Shown: in pieces, positions 1 to 7,600 of the stretch | Layout of the letters: the number at the start of each line of letters is the position of its first letter | How positions within the stretch are numbered: the first letter of the stretch is position 1 | Assembly: GCA_021203685.1 (NCBI GenBank) | Contig: JAJQAS010000185.1 | Location: 1-13,560 of the forward strand | Source of the DNA: Clostridiales bacterium | GTDB taxonomy: Bacteria; Bacillota; Clostridia; Oscillospirales; Oscillospiraceae | Length of the DNA stretch: 13,560 nucleotides | Direction: 5' to 3' | The notes under the pieces: generated by a model | Seen by the model: the letters and a program-made list of their open reading frames with translations, nothing else | What the model was told of the DNA's origin: nothing | Database searches by the model: none | Translations under genes and position numbers: made by a program

Positions 1-508
1 CGAAGAGCAGCCCTGTGATGAACTGGGAGGACACGTTGCCCGCGATGCGGAAGGTTCCCGGCTGGAGCTCCCCCTCCACCTCGATTTTACCGTTACGCCG
101 CTCAAAGCGGATGCCCCGCTCCTGGAACAGCTCCCGGTAGGGCTTCTGGGGCCGCTCCATCAGCCGCCCCCGGCCGCTGAACACGCCGCCCCCCGCCACC
201 ACCAGGGCAATGGGGATGAGGAACCGAAGGGTGGAGCCGGACTCGCAGCAGTCCAGCTGGGGCAGGGGCCGCATTTTGCCCCGGCGGGCGTTGGCCCCGG
301 TGATGATGCCGCCGTGTTCCGTCGCCTCCGCGCCCAGAGCGCGCATACAGTTCAGTGTGGCGTGGATGTCCTGGGAGAGCTGCAGGTTCAAAATCAGGCT
401 CTCGCCCTCGGCCAGGGCCGCGCAGATGATGGCCCGGTGGGCCTGGCTCTTGGAGGGGGGCGGCGTCACCGTCCCCTGTAGTTTGTGGGGATAAATCGCT
501 AAATCCAT
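1..508 (-). CDS. aroA: EPSP synthase (3-phosphoshikimate 1-carboxyvinyltransferase), N-terminal part
   Basis: This is the start of EPSP synthase, which joins shikimate 3-phosphate and phosphoenolpyruvate in the sixth shikimate-pathway step, in the cytoplasm. The 169 visible codons begin MDLAIYPHKLQG and run off the window's left edge, so the C-terminal part (full enzymes are about 420-430 residues) is not seen. Family signatures visible are PPSKSQAHR (residues 17-25, with the substrate-binding Lys-Ser pair), ESGSTLRFLIP (89-99) and the SGRGRLMERP segment (111-120). The ATG at 508-506 is supported by a GGAAAGG ribosome site at 521-527. It lies downstream of aroF and aroB on the same strand but is separated from aroB by 319 bases, so it may be co-transcribed or have its own promoter; I could not find a convincing one. 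The identity is secure; only the length is incomplete. Confidence 0.95.
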   Translation of the reverse strand, partial: MDLAIYPHKLQGTVTPPPSKSQAHRAIICAALAEGESLILNLQLSQDIHATLNCMRALGAEATEHGGIITGANARRGKMRPLPQLDCCESGSTLRFLIPIALVVAGGGVFSGRGRLMERPQKPYRELFQERGIRFERRNGKIEVEGELQPGTFRIAGNVSSQFITGLLF

Positions 509-674
509 TTTTCTATCTGTCCTTTCCGCACCCCTTTGTGCGGGTTCGGCGGCGTTGCGTCACCGAAGAGCGCCCGCCGCGGTCAGTCTATACTAATACT
601 GGTTATCCCGTTTGCTCGGCCTTATGAGCATTTTAGCGCCTAACTTTGTTGTGCCTGGCTTTGTGTACTGCGCT

Positions 675-702
675 GCCCGTTTGTACTCTTTTACAAACGG
701 GC
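675..702. other. Perfect 11-bp stem hairpin in the aroB-aroA gap
   Basis: GCCCGTTTGTA at 675-685 and TACAAACGGGC at 692-702 are exact reverse complements around a 6-base loop. Neither strand has a T-run directly after the stem, so it does not look like a standard rho-independent terminator. It could be an RNA-stabilising structure, part of the dispersed repeat that follows, or a protein-binding palindrome. Confidence 0.6.
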
Positions 703-726
703 GGTTTCACGCTCAGCTTCTTTTTC

Positions 727-788
727 GGCTGTTCGCTTTAGACCGGCAGAACCTGACGAACGGCTAACAGCTAATGGCTAATAGCTTA
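727..788 (+). repeat. AGCTAAC-type dispersed repeat, copy 1
   Basis: This 62-base stretch starts GGCTGTTCGCTTTA and ends in a string of GGCTAACAGCTAA-like units. It matches the minus strand of 10504-10565 at 52 of 62 positions without gaps (counted by eye). It sits 39 bases past the aroB stop codon. It is non-coding. A MITE-like or RNA-level repeat is inferred from the second copy, which lies inside an element with terminal inverted repeats. Confidence 0.75.
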
Positions 789-827
789 TCACAACATGGC
801 TGATTCAGAGGAATAACCATTTCCTGA

Positions 828-1898
828 TTACAGTGCTTTGATTTGTTCCATCAATTCTGCTTTTTTCAGCCGGACGGCCTCGGCCTTGCCCAGCTCGGGG
901 AGCAGGATGACGCTGATGTCGCCGCCCTGTCCCTTTTTGTCCAGGCCCACGGCCTCCTCGTAGTCGGCCATGGTGCAGGGGATCTCATCGGGCAAGCCGA
1001 ACTTTTTCACGATGGACTGAATTTTGCCGGGGACCTCCGCCGGGGTGACGCCCATGTGGACGCCGATCTCCGCCGCCCGGCACATCCCGGCGGCCACGGC
1101 CTGTCCGTGGGTGTAGGTCTCGTAGTGATACGCCTTCTCATAGGCGTGGCCCAGGGTATGGCCGAAGTTCAGAATCATCCGCAGACCCCGGTCGTGCTCG
1201 TCCTGGAGCACGACCTCGGCTTTGATGGCGCAGCAGATGTGGATGACCTGCTCGATGGCCGCCATGACCCGTTCCCGGCTGCCGCACTGGTCCAGCATGT
1301 CGAAAAACTCCGCGTCCCAGATGCAGCCGTACTTGATGACCTCGGCCATGCCGTCGGCAAAGACCGGGTCGGGCAGGGTCTCCAGCACGTCGGGGTCGAT
1401 GACCACCATCCGGGGCTGCCAGAAGGCCCCGGCCAGGTTCTTCCCGGCCTGGAGGTCCACCGCCACCTTGCCGCCCACGGAGGAATCCACCTGGGCCAGA
1501 AGGGTGGTGGGAATTTGGACGTAATCAATGCCCCGGAGGATGGTGGCGGCGGCAAAGCCCGCCAGGTCGCCCACCACGCCGCCGCCCAGAGCCACCACCG
1601 CGTCGGTGCGGGTCAGGCCGAAGGCCATCAGCTGCTCCCACAGCCAGGCCAGCATCTCCGGGTTCTTGGAGGACTCCCCCGCCGGGATGGTGAACACCTT
1701 CACCTGGAACCGGGCGGCCTCCAGACTGTCCACCACCCGCTGGGCGTACAGGGGGCCGACGGTGCTGTCCGTCACCAGGGCGATGCGGGTGGCCCGCATT
1801 AGCACCACCCGACACCGCTTGCCCACCGCGTCCAGCAGGCCCCGTTCAATCAAAATCTCGTATTCTCTGCCGGGCAGAGCCACATTCAGTCGGTTCAT
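828..1898 (-). CDS. aroB: 3-dehydroquinate synthase
   Basis: AroB converts DAHP to 3-dehydroquinate, the second step of the shikimate pathway, using NAD and a divalent metal (Zn or Co). The 356-residue protein has the usual family length. It shows the nucleotide-binding region GGGVVGDLAGFAAATILRG (105-123), PTTLLAQVDSSVGGK (130-144), and the metal ligands Glu186 (GMAEVIKYG), His247 (NFGHTLGHA) and His264 (HGQAVAAGM). An ATG 24 bases further upstream is in frame, but the start at 1898 is preferred: it follows GGAAGGAG by six bases and gives the normal N-terminus MNRLNVALPG. It lies 107 bases downstream of aroF with no terminator between them, so the two are probably co-transcribed under the leader at 3050-3291. 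That spacer contains a loosely spaced GTACAG/CTGTAC inverted repeat of unknown meaning. Confidence 0.97.
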   Translation of the reverse strand: MNRLNVALPGREYEILIERGLLDAVGKRCRVVLMRATRIALVTDSTVGPLYAQRVVDSLEAARFQVKVFTIPAGESSKNPEMLAWLWEQLMAFGLTRTDAVVALGGGVVGDLAGFAAATILRGIDYVQIPTTLLAQVDSSVGGKVAVDLQAGKNLAGAFWQPRMVVIDPDVLETLPDPVFADGMAEVIKYGCIWDAEFFDMLDQCGSRERVMAAIEQVIHICCAIKAEVVLQDEHDRGLRMILNFGHTLGHAYEKAYHYETYTHGQAVAAGMCRAAEIGVHMGVTPAEVPGKIQSIVKKFGLPDEIPCTMADYEEAVGLDKKGQGGDISVILLPELGKAEAVRLKKAELMEQIKAL

Positions 1899-2005
1899 GA
1901 CGCGCTCCTTCCGGGGCAGCAATGTACAGGCAAAACCAAACGATTTCCCGCAGCCTTCGCTTTCCCCTACTGTACTTTATCGGTTTAAAGCAAATTTGTC
2001 TGCTC

Positions 2006-3025
2006 TTATATTACTACTGTTTTACCCATCAGGTCAACAATTTTCTGCACCTTGCCCATGAGCTGACCGAACTGCATGGGGGTCAGGGACTGCTGCCCGT
2101 CGCAGAGGGCGTGTTTGGGGTCGTTGTGGACCTCGATGATGAGGCCGTCGGCCCCTGCCGCCACTGCCGCCATGGTCAGCGGCTCCACCAGCCAACTGTA
2201 GCCGCCGGAGTGGGAGGGGTCCACCACCACGGGCAGGTGGCTCATCCGCTTGACGGCGGGGATGGCGGAGACGTCCAGCGTGTTGCGGGTGTACTTCTCG
2301 AAGGTGCGGATACCTCTCTCGCAGAGGATGACGTTTTCGTTGCCCTCGCTCATGATGTACTCGGCGGACATGATCCACTCCTCGTAGGAGCTGGAGAGGC
2401 CCCGCTTGAGCAGCACCGGCTTGGACATCTTGCCCACTTCCTTCAGCAGGTCGAAGTTCTGCATGTTCCGCGCCCCGATTTGCACCAAATCCACCTTTTC
2501 CTCGAAGAGTTCGCAGTGCTTGGGGCTCATGATCTCGGTGACGATGGGCATCCCTGTCTCTGCCTTGGCCTCCAGCAGCAGGTTCAGGCCGGGGGTCCCC
2601 ATGCCCTGGAAGGAATAGGGGCTGGTGCGGGGCTTGAAGGCCCCGCCCCGGAGGATGGCGGCTCCCGCCTGCTGCACCTCGTCGGCGATGGTGACGATCT
2701 GGTCCCGGGACTCCACAGAACACGGCCCCGCCATGACCGCGAACTTGCCGCCGCCGATCTCCACGCCGTTGACGTTGACCACCGTGTCCGCCGGGTGGAA
2801 CTTCCGGTTGGCCTTTTTGAACGGTTCCGATACCCGCATGACCCGTTCCACGTGGTCGTTGAGCAAAATTTTGTCCTCGTCCAGGTGGGTGGTATCCCCC
2901 ACCAACCCCAGAATGGAACAGTCCACGCCGTTGGTAATGCCTACCCGCAGATTTCGGGCCTCAAACCAGGCCGCCAGCTTGCGAATTTCCTTCTGGCTGG
3001 TGCCGGGCTTCATGATAACCACCAT
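2006..3025 (-). CDS. aroF: 3-deoxy-7-phosphoheptulonate (DAHP) synthase, type I-beta with regulatory domain
   Basis: This enzyme condenses phosphoenolpyruvate and erythrose 4-phosphate to DAHP, the committed step to Phe, Tyr and Trp. The 339-residue protein has two parts. Residues 1 to about 66 form a ferredoxin-like domain which, in the Thermotoga maritima enzyme, binds Tyr/Phe for feedback inhibition. The rest is the TIM-barrel catalytic domain. Metal ligands Cys102 (GPCSVES), His272 (DPSHSGG), Glu298 (IIEVH) and Asp309 (LCDGQQS) fall at the same numbers as recalled for the Thermotoga enzyme. GGAFKPRTSPYSFQG (128-142) is the substrate-binding loop. The start at 3025 follows AAAGGAG (3032-3038) by six bases; an upstream in-frame ATG at 3061 lies inside the terminator hairpin and is rejected. 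Expression is probably set by the aromatic-rich leader immediately upstream. The symbol aroF is used in the Firmicutes sense; aroA(G) and aroG are also used for this family. Confidence 0.97.
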   Translation of the reverse strand: MVVIMKPGTSQKEIRKLAAWFEARNLRVGITNGVDCSILGLVGDTTHLDEDKILLNDHVERVMRVSEPFKKANRKFHPADTVVNVNGVEIGGGKFAVMAGPCSVESRDQIVTIADEVQQAGAAILRGGAFKPRTSPYSFQGMGTPGLNLLLEAKAETGMPIVTEIMSPKHCELFEEKVDLVQIGARNMQNFDLLKEVGKMSKPVLLKRGLSSSYEEWIMSAEYIMSEGNENVILCERGIRTFEKYTRNTLDVSAIPAVKRMSHLPVVVDPSHSGGYSWLVEPLTMAAVAAGADGLIIEVHNDPKHALCDGQQSLTPMQFGQLMGKVQKIVDLMGKTVVI

Positions 3026-3049
3026 AATAAACTCCTTTCGTTTGAACGC

Positions 3050-3081
3050 AAAAAGGCCCATTGCCTTGCGACAATGAGCCT
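3050..3081 (-). terminator. Attenuator terminator in the aroF leader
   Basis: On the minus strand AGGCTCATTG (3081-3072) pairs with CAATGGGCCT (3063-3054) over 10 bp with a single G-U pair. The loop is 8 bases, and the right arm ends in a T that is followed by TTTT (3053-3050). The stem ends 24 bases ahead of the aroF start and just before its ribosome site, so it would stop transcription before the gene. It is a classic rho-independent form. Its left arm is also the 3' half of the proposed antiterminator. Confidence 0.9.
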
Positions 3082-3147
3082 AAAATCACAGTGTATAAAA
3101 TCTGCCTTCTGACAAAGGCGGCTTTAGACGCTCACAGTCCCGCTATC

Positions 3148-3228
3148 TCATTTTACCCATGCGTAATAGCCGAAACCGAAAAATCGATTCCAGCTGCCGG
3201 TAAAAGAGAAAGTGGAAGAATACAGCAT
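3148..3228 (-). CDS. Aromatic-rich attenuator leader peptide (26 residues)
   Basis: A short ORF starting MLYSSTF and ending YYAWVK, then TGA. Ten of its 26 residues are aromatic: Tyr3, Phe7, Phe9, Trp13, Phe16, Phe17, Phe19, Tyr21, Tyr22 and Trp24. The density rises toward the stop, with Phe-Phe and Tyr-Tyr pairs as in known trpL and pheL peptides. Its likely role is as a sensor, not a product: slow translation when charged Phe-, Tyr- or Trp-tRNA is scarce would shift the RNA to the antiterminated fold and switch on aroF. The start at 3228 has a moderate GAGGCGAG ribosome site (3243-3236), spaced 11 bases after GAGG. In-frame ATGs at 3249 and 3270 (giving up to 40 residues) lack a ribosome site, and the one at 3270 lies in a hairpin. 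The stop lies 13 bases before antiterminator region 2. Confidence 0.85.
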   Translation of the reverse strand: MLYSSTFSFTGSWNRFFGFGYYAWVK

Positions 3229-3297
3229 CGTTTGACTCGCCTCAATCATCAGGTAGAGCTTGCGTCTCATCGAAAAAACCGATGGAACAGTATAGCC

Positions 3298-3325
3298 ATT
3301 ATATCATCTTTTGCGGAAAAAGCAA
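3298..3325 (-). promoter_or_regulatory. Sigma-A promoter of the aroF leader
   Basis: On the minus strand, -35 TTGCTT (3325-3320) and a perfect -10 TATAAT (3303-3298) are separated by 16 bases, with an AT-rich surround. The predicted transcription start is near 3291. It sits between the HAD gene stop at 3354 and the aromatic leader ORF, and gives the aro genes their own promoter independent of the upstream HAD pair. Confidence 0.82.
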
Positions 3326-3353
3326 GGGGGAATTTCAGAAAGCGCAGAATTTT

Positions 3354-3980
3354 TTAGAAAAGAGATAACAGCTCCGCAAAGCTCTCCACCTTCGCCACAT
3401 ACTCCTCCGCCTGGCCCAGCCCGTAGGCGGCAAACACGAAGTCCACCCCCGCCCGGGCGCAGGAATTGGCGTCGCCCTGGGTGTCCCCCACGTAGACGGG
3501 ATGGGTCAGGCCGTACCGCTCCATCAGAATGTGGATGGTCTCGTCCTTTTCCACCCTCGTCTCCCCCCAGGAGAGCCAGCCCTCGAAGCAGTCTCGCAGA
3601 CCATAGCTGTCCAGCAGAATTTCAATATACCCCTGCTGGCAGTTGGAGACGATGAACAGCCGGTGACGCTTCGCCAGTTCCCGCACCGTCTCCGCCACGC
3701 CGGGGTAGAGCACGCCGGGGTCCTTCGCCAGCCCGATGTTCTCCTGAGCGAAGCACCGCTCCCCCAGCTCGTGCCGCTGGGCGGGGGACAGCTCCGGCAT
3801 CAGATCCAGCATGATGTCGTCCATGGTCTTGCCGAACTCTTTTTCCAGGGTTTTGCCGTCCCAGCAGATGAGCCTGTCGGTGTACCTTTGCGCCTCGGTG
3901 GACCAGATGTGGGCCACCTTATCGCAGGAGTACCAGAGGGTGCCGTCCACGTCGAAAATAATGCCGTCGTATCCGTTCAT
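3354..3980 (-). CDS. HAD-superfamily hydrolase (second of a tandem pair)
   Basis: A 208-residue haloacid dehalogenase-like hydrolase, probably a small-molecule phosphatase of the phosphoglycolate phosphatase/beta-phosphoglucomutase type with a helical type I cap. Motif I is DVDGTLW (Asp10 nucleophile, Asp12 acid/base), motif II IVSNC (Ser112), motif III Lys145, and motif IV VGDTQGD (Asp166 and Asp170). The substrate cannot be told from sequence. The start at 3980 overlaps the stop of the upstream HAD gene as ATGA and follows GGGAGGTG inside that gene, so the two are translationally coupled. It shares SNCxxGYIE, YPGVxET and PVYVGDxQxDA blocks with the neighbour, so they look like a tandem duplication that has diverged. 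No clear terminator follows; the aroF promoter begins 29 bases past the stop. Confidence 0.9.
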   Translation of the reverse strand: MNGYDGIIFDVDGTLWYSCDKVAHIWSTEAQRYTDRLICWDGKTLEKEFGKTMDDIMLDLMPELSPAQRHELGERCFAQENIGLAKDPGVLYPGVAETVRELAKRHRLFIVSNCQQGYIEILLDSYGLRDCFEGWLSWGETRVEKDETIHILMERYGLTHPVYVGDTQGDANSCARAGVDFVFAAYGLGQAEEYVAKVESFAELLSLF

Positions 3981-4627
3981 AACAGCACCTCCCACATCTC
4001 CAGCGCTTCCAGTGTCAGCAGGTCGGAAAATCGGCGGATGGTGGCGGCAGGGTGCTGAATCGTCCCGAAGCCGTAGGCGGCGTAGATGATGTCCACCCCC
4101 GCTTTGGCGCAGGCGTCCGCGTCCGCCTGAATGTCCCCCACGTAGACGGGGTTTTTCAGCCTGCACTGTTTCATCAGTGCCCGCAGGGTCACGTCTTTGG
4201 GGGCGTTGGTGTCCGCGTAGCACAGCCAGTCGCAAAAATAGGGTCCCAGGCCGGTACCCTGGAGCATGGCCTCAATGTAGCCCTTGCCGCAGTTGGAGAC
4301 GAGGAACAGCGGATACCGTGCCATCAGCTTCTCCAGCGTCTCCTCCACGCCGGGGTAGAGGGCACCGGGCCGCTCCAGCAGCATATCGTTCTCCCGGCGC
4401 AGGCAGTAGTCCCCCAGCACCGCCTTCCGCTCCGGCGGCACGCCGGGGAAGGCGAAGTCAATTAACTCGTCCAGAGGCCTGCCAAAGAGCTGCCCGAAGG
4501 TCTCGCTCTCCAATGTGCCGGGGGTGCCGGTGATTTCCTCAATGGCCAGGTTCCACCCGGCGGTGATGCTCTCTCTGGCGTCCCAGAGGGTGCCGTCGAT
4601 GTCAAACACGATTGCGTCGTAGCTCAT
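3977..4627 (-). CDS. HAD-superfamily hydrolase (first of a tandem pair)
   Basis: A 216-residue HAD hydrolase with motif I FDIDGTLWD (Asp9, Asp11), motif II LVSNC (Ser111), motif III Lys144 and motif IV VGDIQADADAC (Asp165, Asp169). Residues of roughly 15-85 form the helical cap that sets substrate choice. All catalytic positions are present, so it should be active, probably as a phosphatase; the substrate is unknown. The start at 4627 follows GGGAG (4637-4633). An in-frame ATG at 4648 would place the first codons inside the purL terminator and has no ribosome site. Its stop overlaps the start of the second HAD gene by four bases. It could be a repair or salvage phosphatase, but nothing in the context fixes this. 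Confidence 0.9.
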   Translation of the reverse strand: MSYDAIVFDIDGTLWDARESITAGWNLAIEEITGTPGTLESETFGQLFGRPLDELIDFAFPGVPPERKAVLGDYCLRRENDMLLERPGALYPGVEETLEKLMARYPLFLVSNCGKGYIEAMLQGTGLGPYFCDWLCYADTNAPKDVTLRALMKQCRLKNPVYVGDIQADADACAKAGVDIIYAAYGFGTIQHPAATIRRFSDLLTLEALEMWEVLL

Positions 4628-4637
4628 ACGTTCTCCC

Positions 4638-4665
4638 AAAAGGGCCACCGCAAGGGCGGCGGCCC
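4638..4665 (-). terminator. Rho-independent terminator after purL
   Basis: On the minus strand GGGCCGCCGC (4665-4656) pairs with GCGGTGGCCC (4651-4642) over 10 bp including one G-U pair, with a CCTT loop and then TTTT (4641-4638). It lies 13 bases past the purL stop. The U-run is short and directly abuts the GGGAG ribosome site of the first HAD gene, so read-through may supply part of the HAD transcript. Confidence 0.75.
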
Positions 4666-4678
4666 TGCGTTGTTGTTT

Positions 4679-7600
4679 TTACTTAAAATACGCCGCGCCG
4701 GACTCGAAAATCGGCATCAACTTTTCGCCGGGGATGTTCTTCGCCACGCCGGGGTTCCACCGCTCGGTGTGGCCCATTTTGCCGAACACCCGCCCGTCCG
4801 GGCTGAAAATGCCCTCGATGGCGTAGAGGGAGCCGTTGGGGTTGGCGGAGATGTCCAACGAGGGACGGCCCTGGGCGTCCACATACTGGGTGGCGATTTG
4901 GCCGTTCTGCACCATCTGCTCCAAAATGGGAGCCGGGGCCACGAAGCGGCCCTCGCCGTGGGAGATGGGCACGCTGTACACGCTGCCCACCTCGGACTTG
5001 AGCATCCACGGGGACTTCACCGAGGCCACGCGGATGTCGCAGTAGCGGCTCTGGTGGCGACCAATGAGGTTGAAGGTCAGAGTGGGGCAGTTCTCGTCCA
5101 GGTCCCGAATTTCGCCGTAAGGCACCAGACCCAGCTTGACCAGCGCCTGGAAGCCGTTGCAAATGCCCAGCATCAGGCCGTCCCGGTTCTTGAGCAGGTC
5201 GTGGACCGCGTCCTTAATGCGGGGGTTGCGGAAGAAGGAGGCGATGAACTTGCCGGAGCCTTCCGGCTCGTCGCCGCCGGAGAAGCCGCCGGGGAGGACG
5301 ATCATCTGCGCCCCCTGAATGGCCTGTTCCAGCGCCGCTTCGCTCTCGGTGAGCAGACCGGTGGTCAGGTTGCGGATGACCAGAATTTCCGGCTCGATGC
5401 CCGCCCGCAGGCAGGCGTTGGCGGTGTCGTACTCGCAGTTGGTACCGGGGAACACGGGAATGACCGCCCGGGGCCGGGCCAGCTTGGCGGCGGGGGCATG
5501 GGTGCTGCGCTGGGCGCAGTCTACGTTGGGGATGTCGTAGGGGTGTTCCACCTTCGCCACGGTGGGATAGACCTTCTCCAGCGTCCCCTCCCAGGCGGCG
5601 CGCAGGTCGTCCAGGGGCAGCTCCTCGCCAGCCACCCGGAGGATGGGCAGGCCGGTGGTCTCGCCGATCTTCTCGCCAAAGTCCACATCCTCGGTCAATT
5701 CCGCGATGATTGCGCCGTAGTGCCGGTCAAAGAGCTTGGCTCCGGTCAGGTTGTCCCCGCCGATAAAGCCGATGCCGTTGCCAAAGGCCATTTTCATCAG
5801 GCCCTCGGCCACGCCGCCGGAGGTCAGCGCCCAGGAACCGGCCACCTTGCCGTCCAGCACCAGCCGGTGGTACTGCTGCCACATGGCTTTCATGGCGGGG
5901 TAATCCCCCTCCGGGGCGGCGAAGAGGTACACCGGATGTCCGGGGGCCTTGAACTCGTTGGAGACGATGTGCTCCACCTTCTCCGGCGCAATGGCGAAGG
6001 AGACCAGGGTGGGCGGCACGTCCAGGTCCATAAAGGAGCCGGACATGGAGTCCTTGCCGCCGATGGCGGCGCATCCCAGCTCCAGCTGGGCCTGGTACGC
6101 GCCCAGCAGGGCGGAGAAGGGCTTGCCCCAGCGGTGGGGGTCCTCGTGGAGCCGCTCAAAATATTCCTGCAAGGTGAGATAGACTTTCTCGTTGTCGCCG
6201 CCGGCGGCCACCAGCTTGGCCACGCTCTCGATGACGGAGCACTGCGCCCCCAGGAAGGGGTTCCGGGCCATCAGCTCCGGGTCGAAGCCGGAGGCCATGA
6301 TGGAGCAGGTGGCGGTGGTGTGGCCGGGACCCACAGGCAGCAGGCCCACCATGGCCTGAGTGGGGGTCAGCTGCTGTTTGCCGCCGTAGGGGAACAGCAC
6401 GGAACCGGCCCCGATGGAGGCGTCGAACCGCTCGGTCAGGCCCCGCTGGGAGGCGGTGTTGGGGTTCTCCGCCAGGGCGAAGAAGCGGCTCTTCACGTCG
6501 GCGGTTTTGTCGTCCTCCGGCTTGCCGGGGAGGGCGGGGACCGCCACGGTGGCGTGCTTCACCGCGCCGTTGGAGTTCAGGAAGGAGCGGGACAGGTTGG
6601 CAATGGCCGCGCCGTTCCAGTTGATGACCATGCGGGGTTCTTCTGTGACCACGGCCACCGTGTACGCCTCCAGGTTCTCGGCGGTGGCAGCGGCGATGAA
6701 CTTGTCCACGTCCTCCGGGGCCACGACCACGGCCATCCGCTCCTGGGATTCGGAGATGGACAGTTCGGTGCCGTCCAGGCCCTCGTACTTCTTGCGCACG
6801 GCGTTCAGGTCGATTTGCAGGCCGTCGGCCAGCTCACCGATGGCCACGGAGACGCCGCCCGCGCCGAAGTCGTTGCAGCGCTTGATCATCCGGGTCACGT
6901 CGCCGTTGCGGAACAGCCGCTGAATTTTGCGCTCCTCCGGGGCGTTGCCCTTCTGCACCTCGGACCCCATGGTCTGGAGGGAGTCCATGTTGTGGGTCTT
7001 GGAGGAGCCGGTGGCCCCGCCGATGCCGTCCCGGCCGGTGCGGCCACCCAGCAGAATGACGATGTCGCCGGGGGCGGGGACTTCTCGCACCACCGCGTCA
7101 GAGCGCACCGCGCCCACCACAACACCCAGCTCCATGTGTTTCGCCACGTAACCGGGGTGATAGTATTCGTTGACGATGCCGGTGGCAAGGCCGATTTGGT
7201 TGCCGTAGGAGGAGTAACCGGCGGCGGCAGTAGTCGCCAGCTTCCGCTGGGGCAGACGGCCCTCGATGGTCTCGCTCATGGGGACGCGGGGGTCGCCGCA
7301 GCCGGTGATACGCATGGCCTGGTAGATATACGCCCGCCCGGAGAGGGGATCACGAATCGCGCCGCCGATGCAGGTGGCTGCGCCGCCGAAGGGCTCGATC
7401 TCCGTGGGGTGGTTGTGGGTCTCGTTCTTGAACTGGAGCAGCCAATCCTCCTCTGCACCGTCCACGTCCACGGGGATGTGGATGGAGCAGGCGTTGATCT
7501 CTTCGGACTGGTCGATGTTAGCGAGGCCGCCCCGCTTTTTCAGCACCTTGGTTCCGGCGGTGGCGATGTCCATCAGGGTTTCGGGACGCTTTGCGGCCTT

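Larger units (their letters stand above)
509..827. other. Intergenic region between aroB and aroA
   Basis: This 319-base gap has no credible ORF. It holds, on the aroA side, a small 6-bp hairpin (CCGCAC/GTGCGG, 526-543) directly upstream of the aroA ribosome site. In the middle is a perfect 11-bp hairpin (675-702), and on the aroB side a dispersed repeat (727-788). No canonical terminator with a U-run follows aroB, and no convincing -35/-10 pair for aroA could be picked. Such a long, structured spacer inside an otherwise compact aro cluster suggests an inserted element or extra regulation, but neither is shown. Confidence 0.6.
3050..3291 (-). promoter_or_regulatory. Aromatic amino acid attenuator leader of the aroF operon
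   Basis: This is the transcribed leader from the predicted start near 3291 to the end of the attenuator's U-run. In order it holds a 5-bp hairpin (CATCG/CGATG, 3268-3284), a 26-codon aromatic-rich ORF (3228-3148), and alternative pairings. Region 1 (GGCTATTACGC, 3171-3161, exactly the Gly-Tyr-Tyr-Ala codons) can pair with region 2 through AGCC/GGCT and GCGT/ACGC. Region 2 (TGAGCGTCTAAA, 3134-3123) can pair with region 3 (TTTAGGCTCA, 3084-3075) as two 5-bp blocks with a 2-base bulge. Region 3 otherwise forms the terminator with region 4. A ribosome stalled at the Tyr codons would cover region 1, free region 2 and favour the 2:3 antiterminator. A small GCCTT/AAGGC hairpin (3119-3104) lies between regions 2 and 3. 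The folding was done by eye; the mechanism is inferred from trp/phe attenuators. Confidence 0.82.

Noticed and set aside
3026..3061. An upstream in-frame start for aroF at 3061
   Set aside because: The extra 12 codons overlap the terminator hairpin and have no ribosome site; the start at 3025 has AAAGGAG and gives the expected family length.
3050..3291. A T-box riboswitch in the aroF leader
   Set aside because: No T-box consensus (AGGGTGGNACCGCG-like) is present before the terminator on the minus strand; the leader instead has a translated aromatic-rich ORF and a simple antiterminator.
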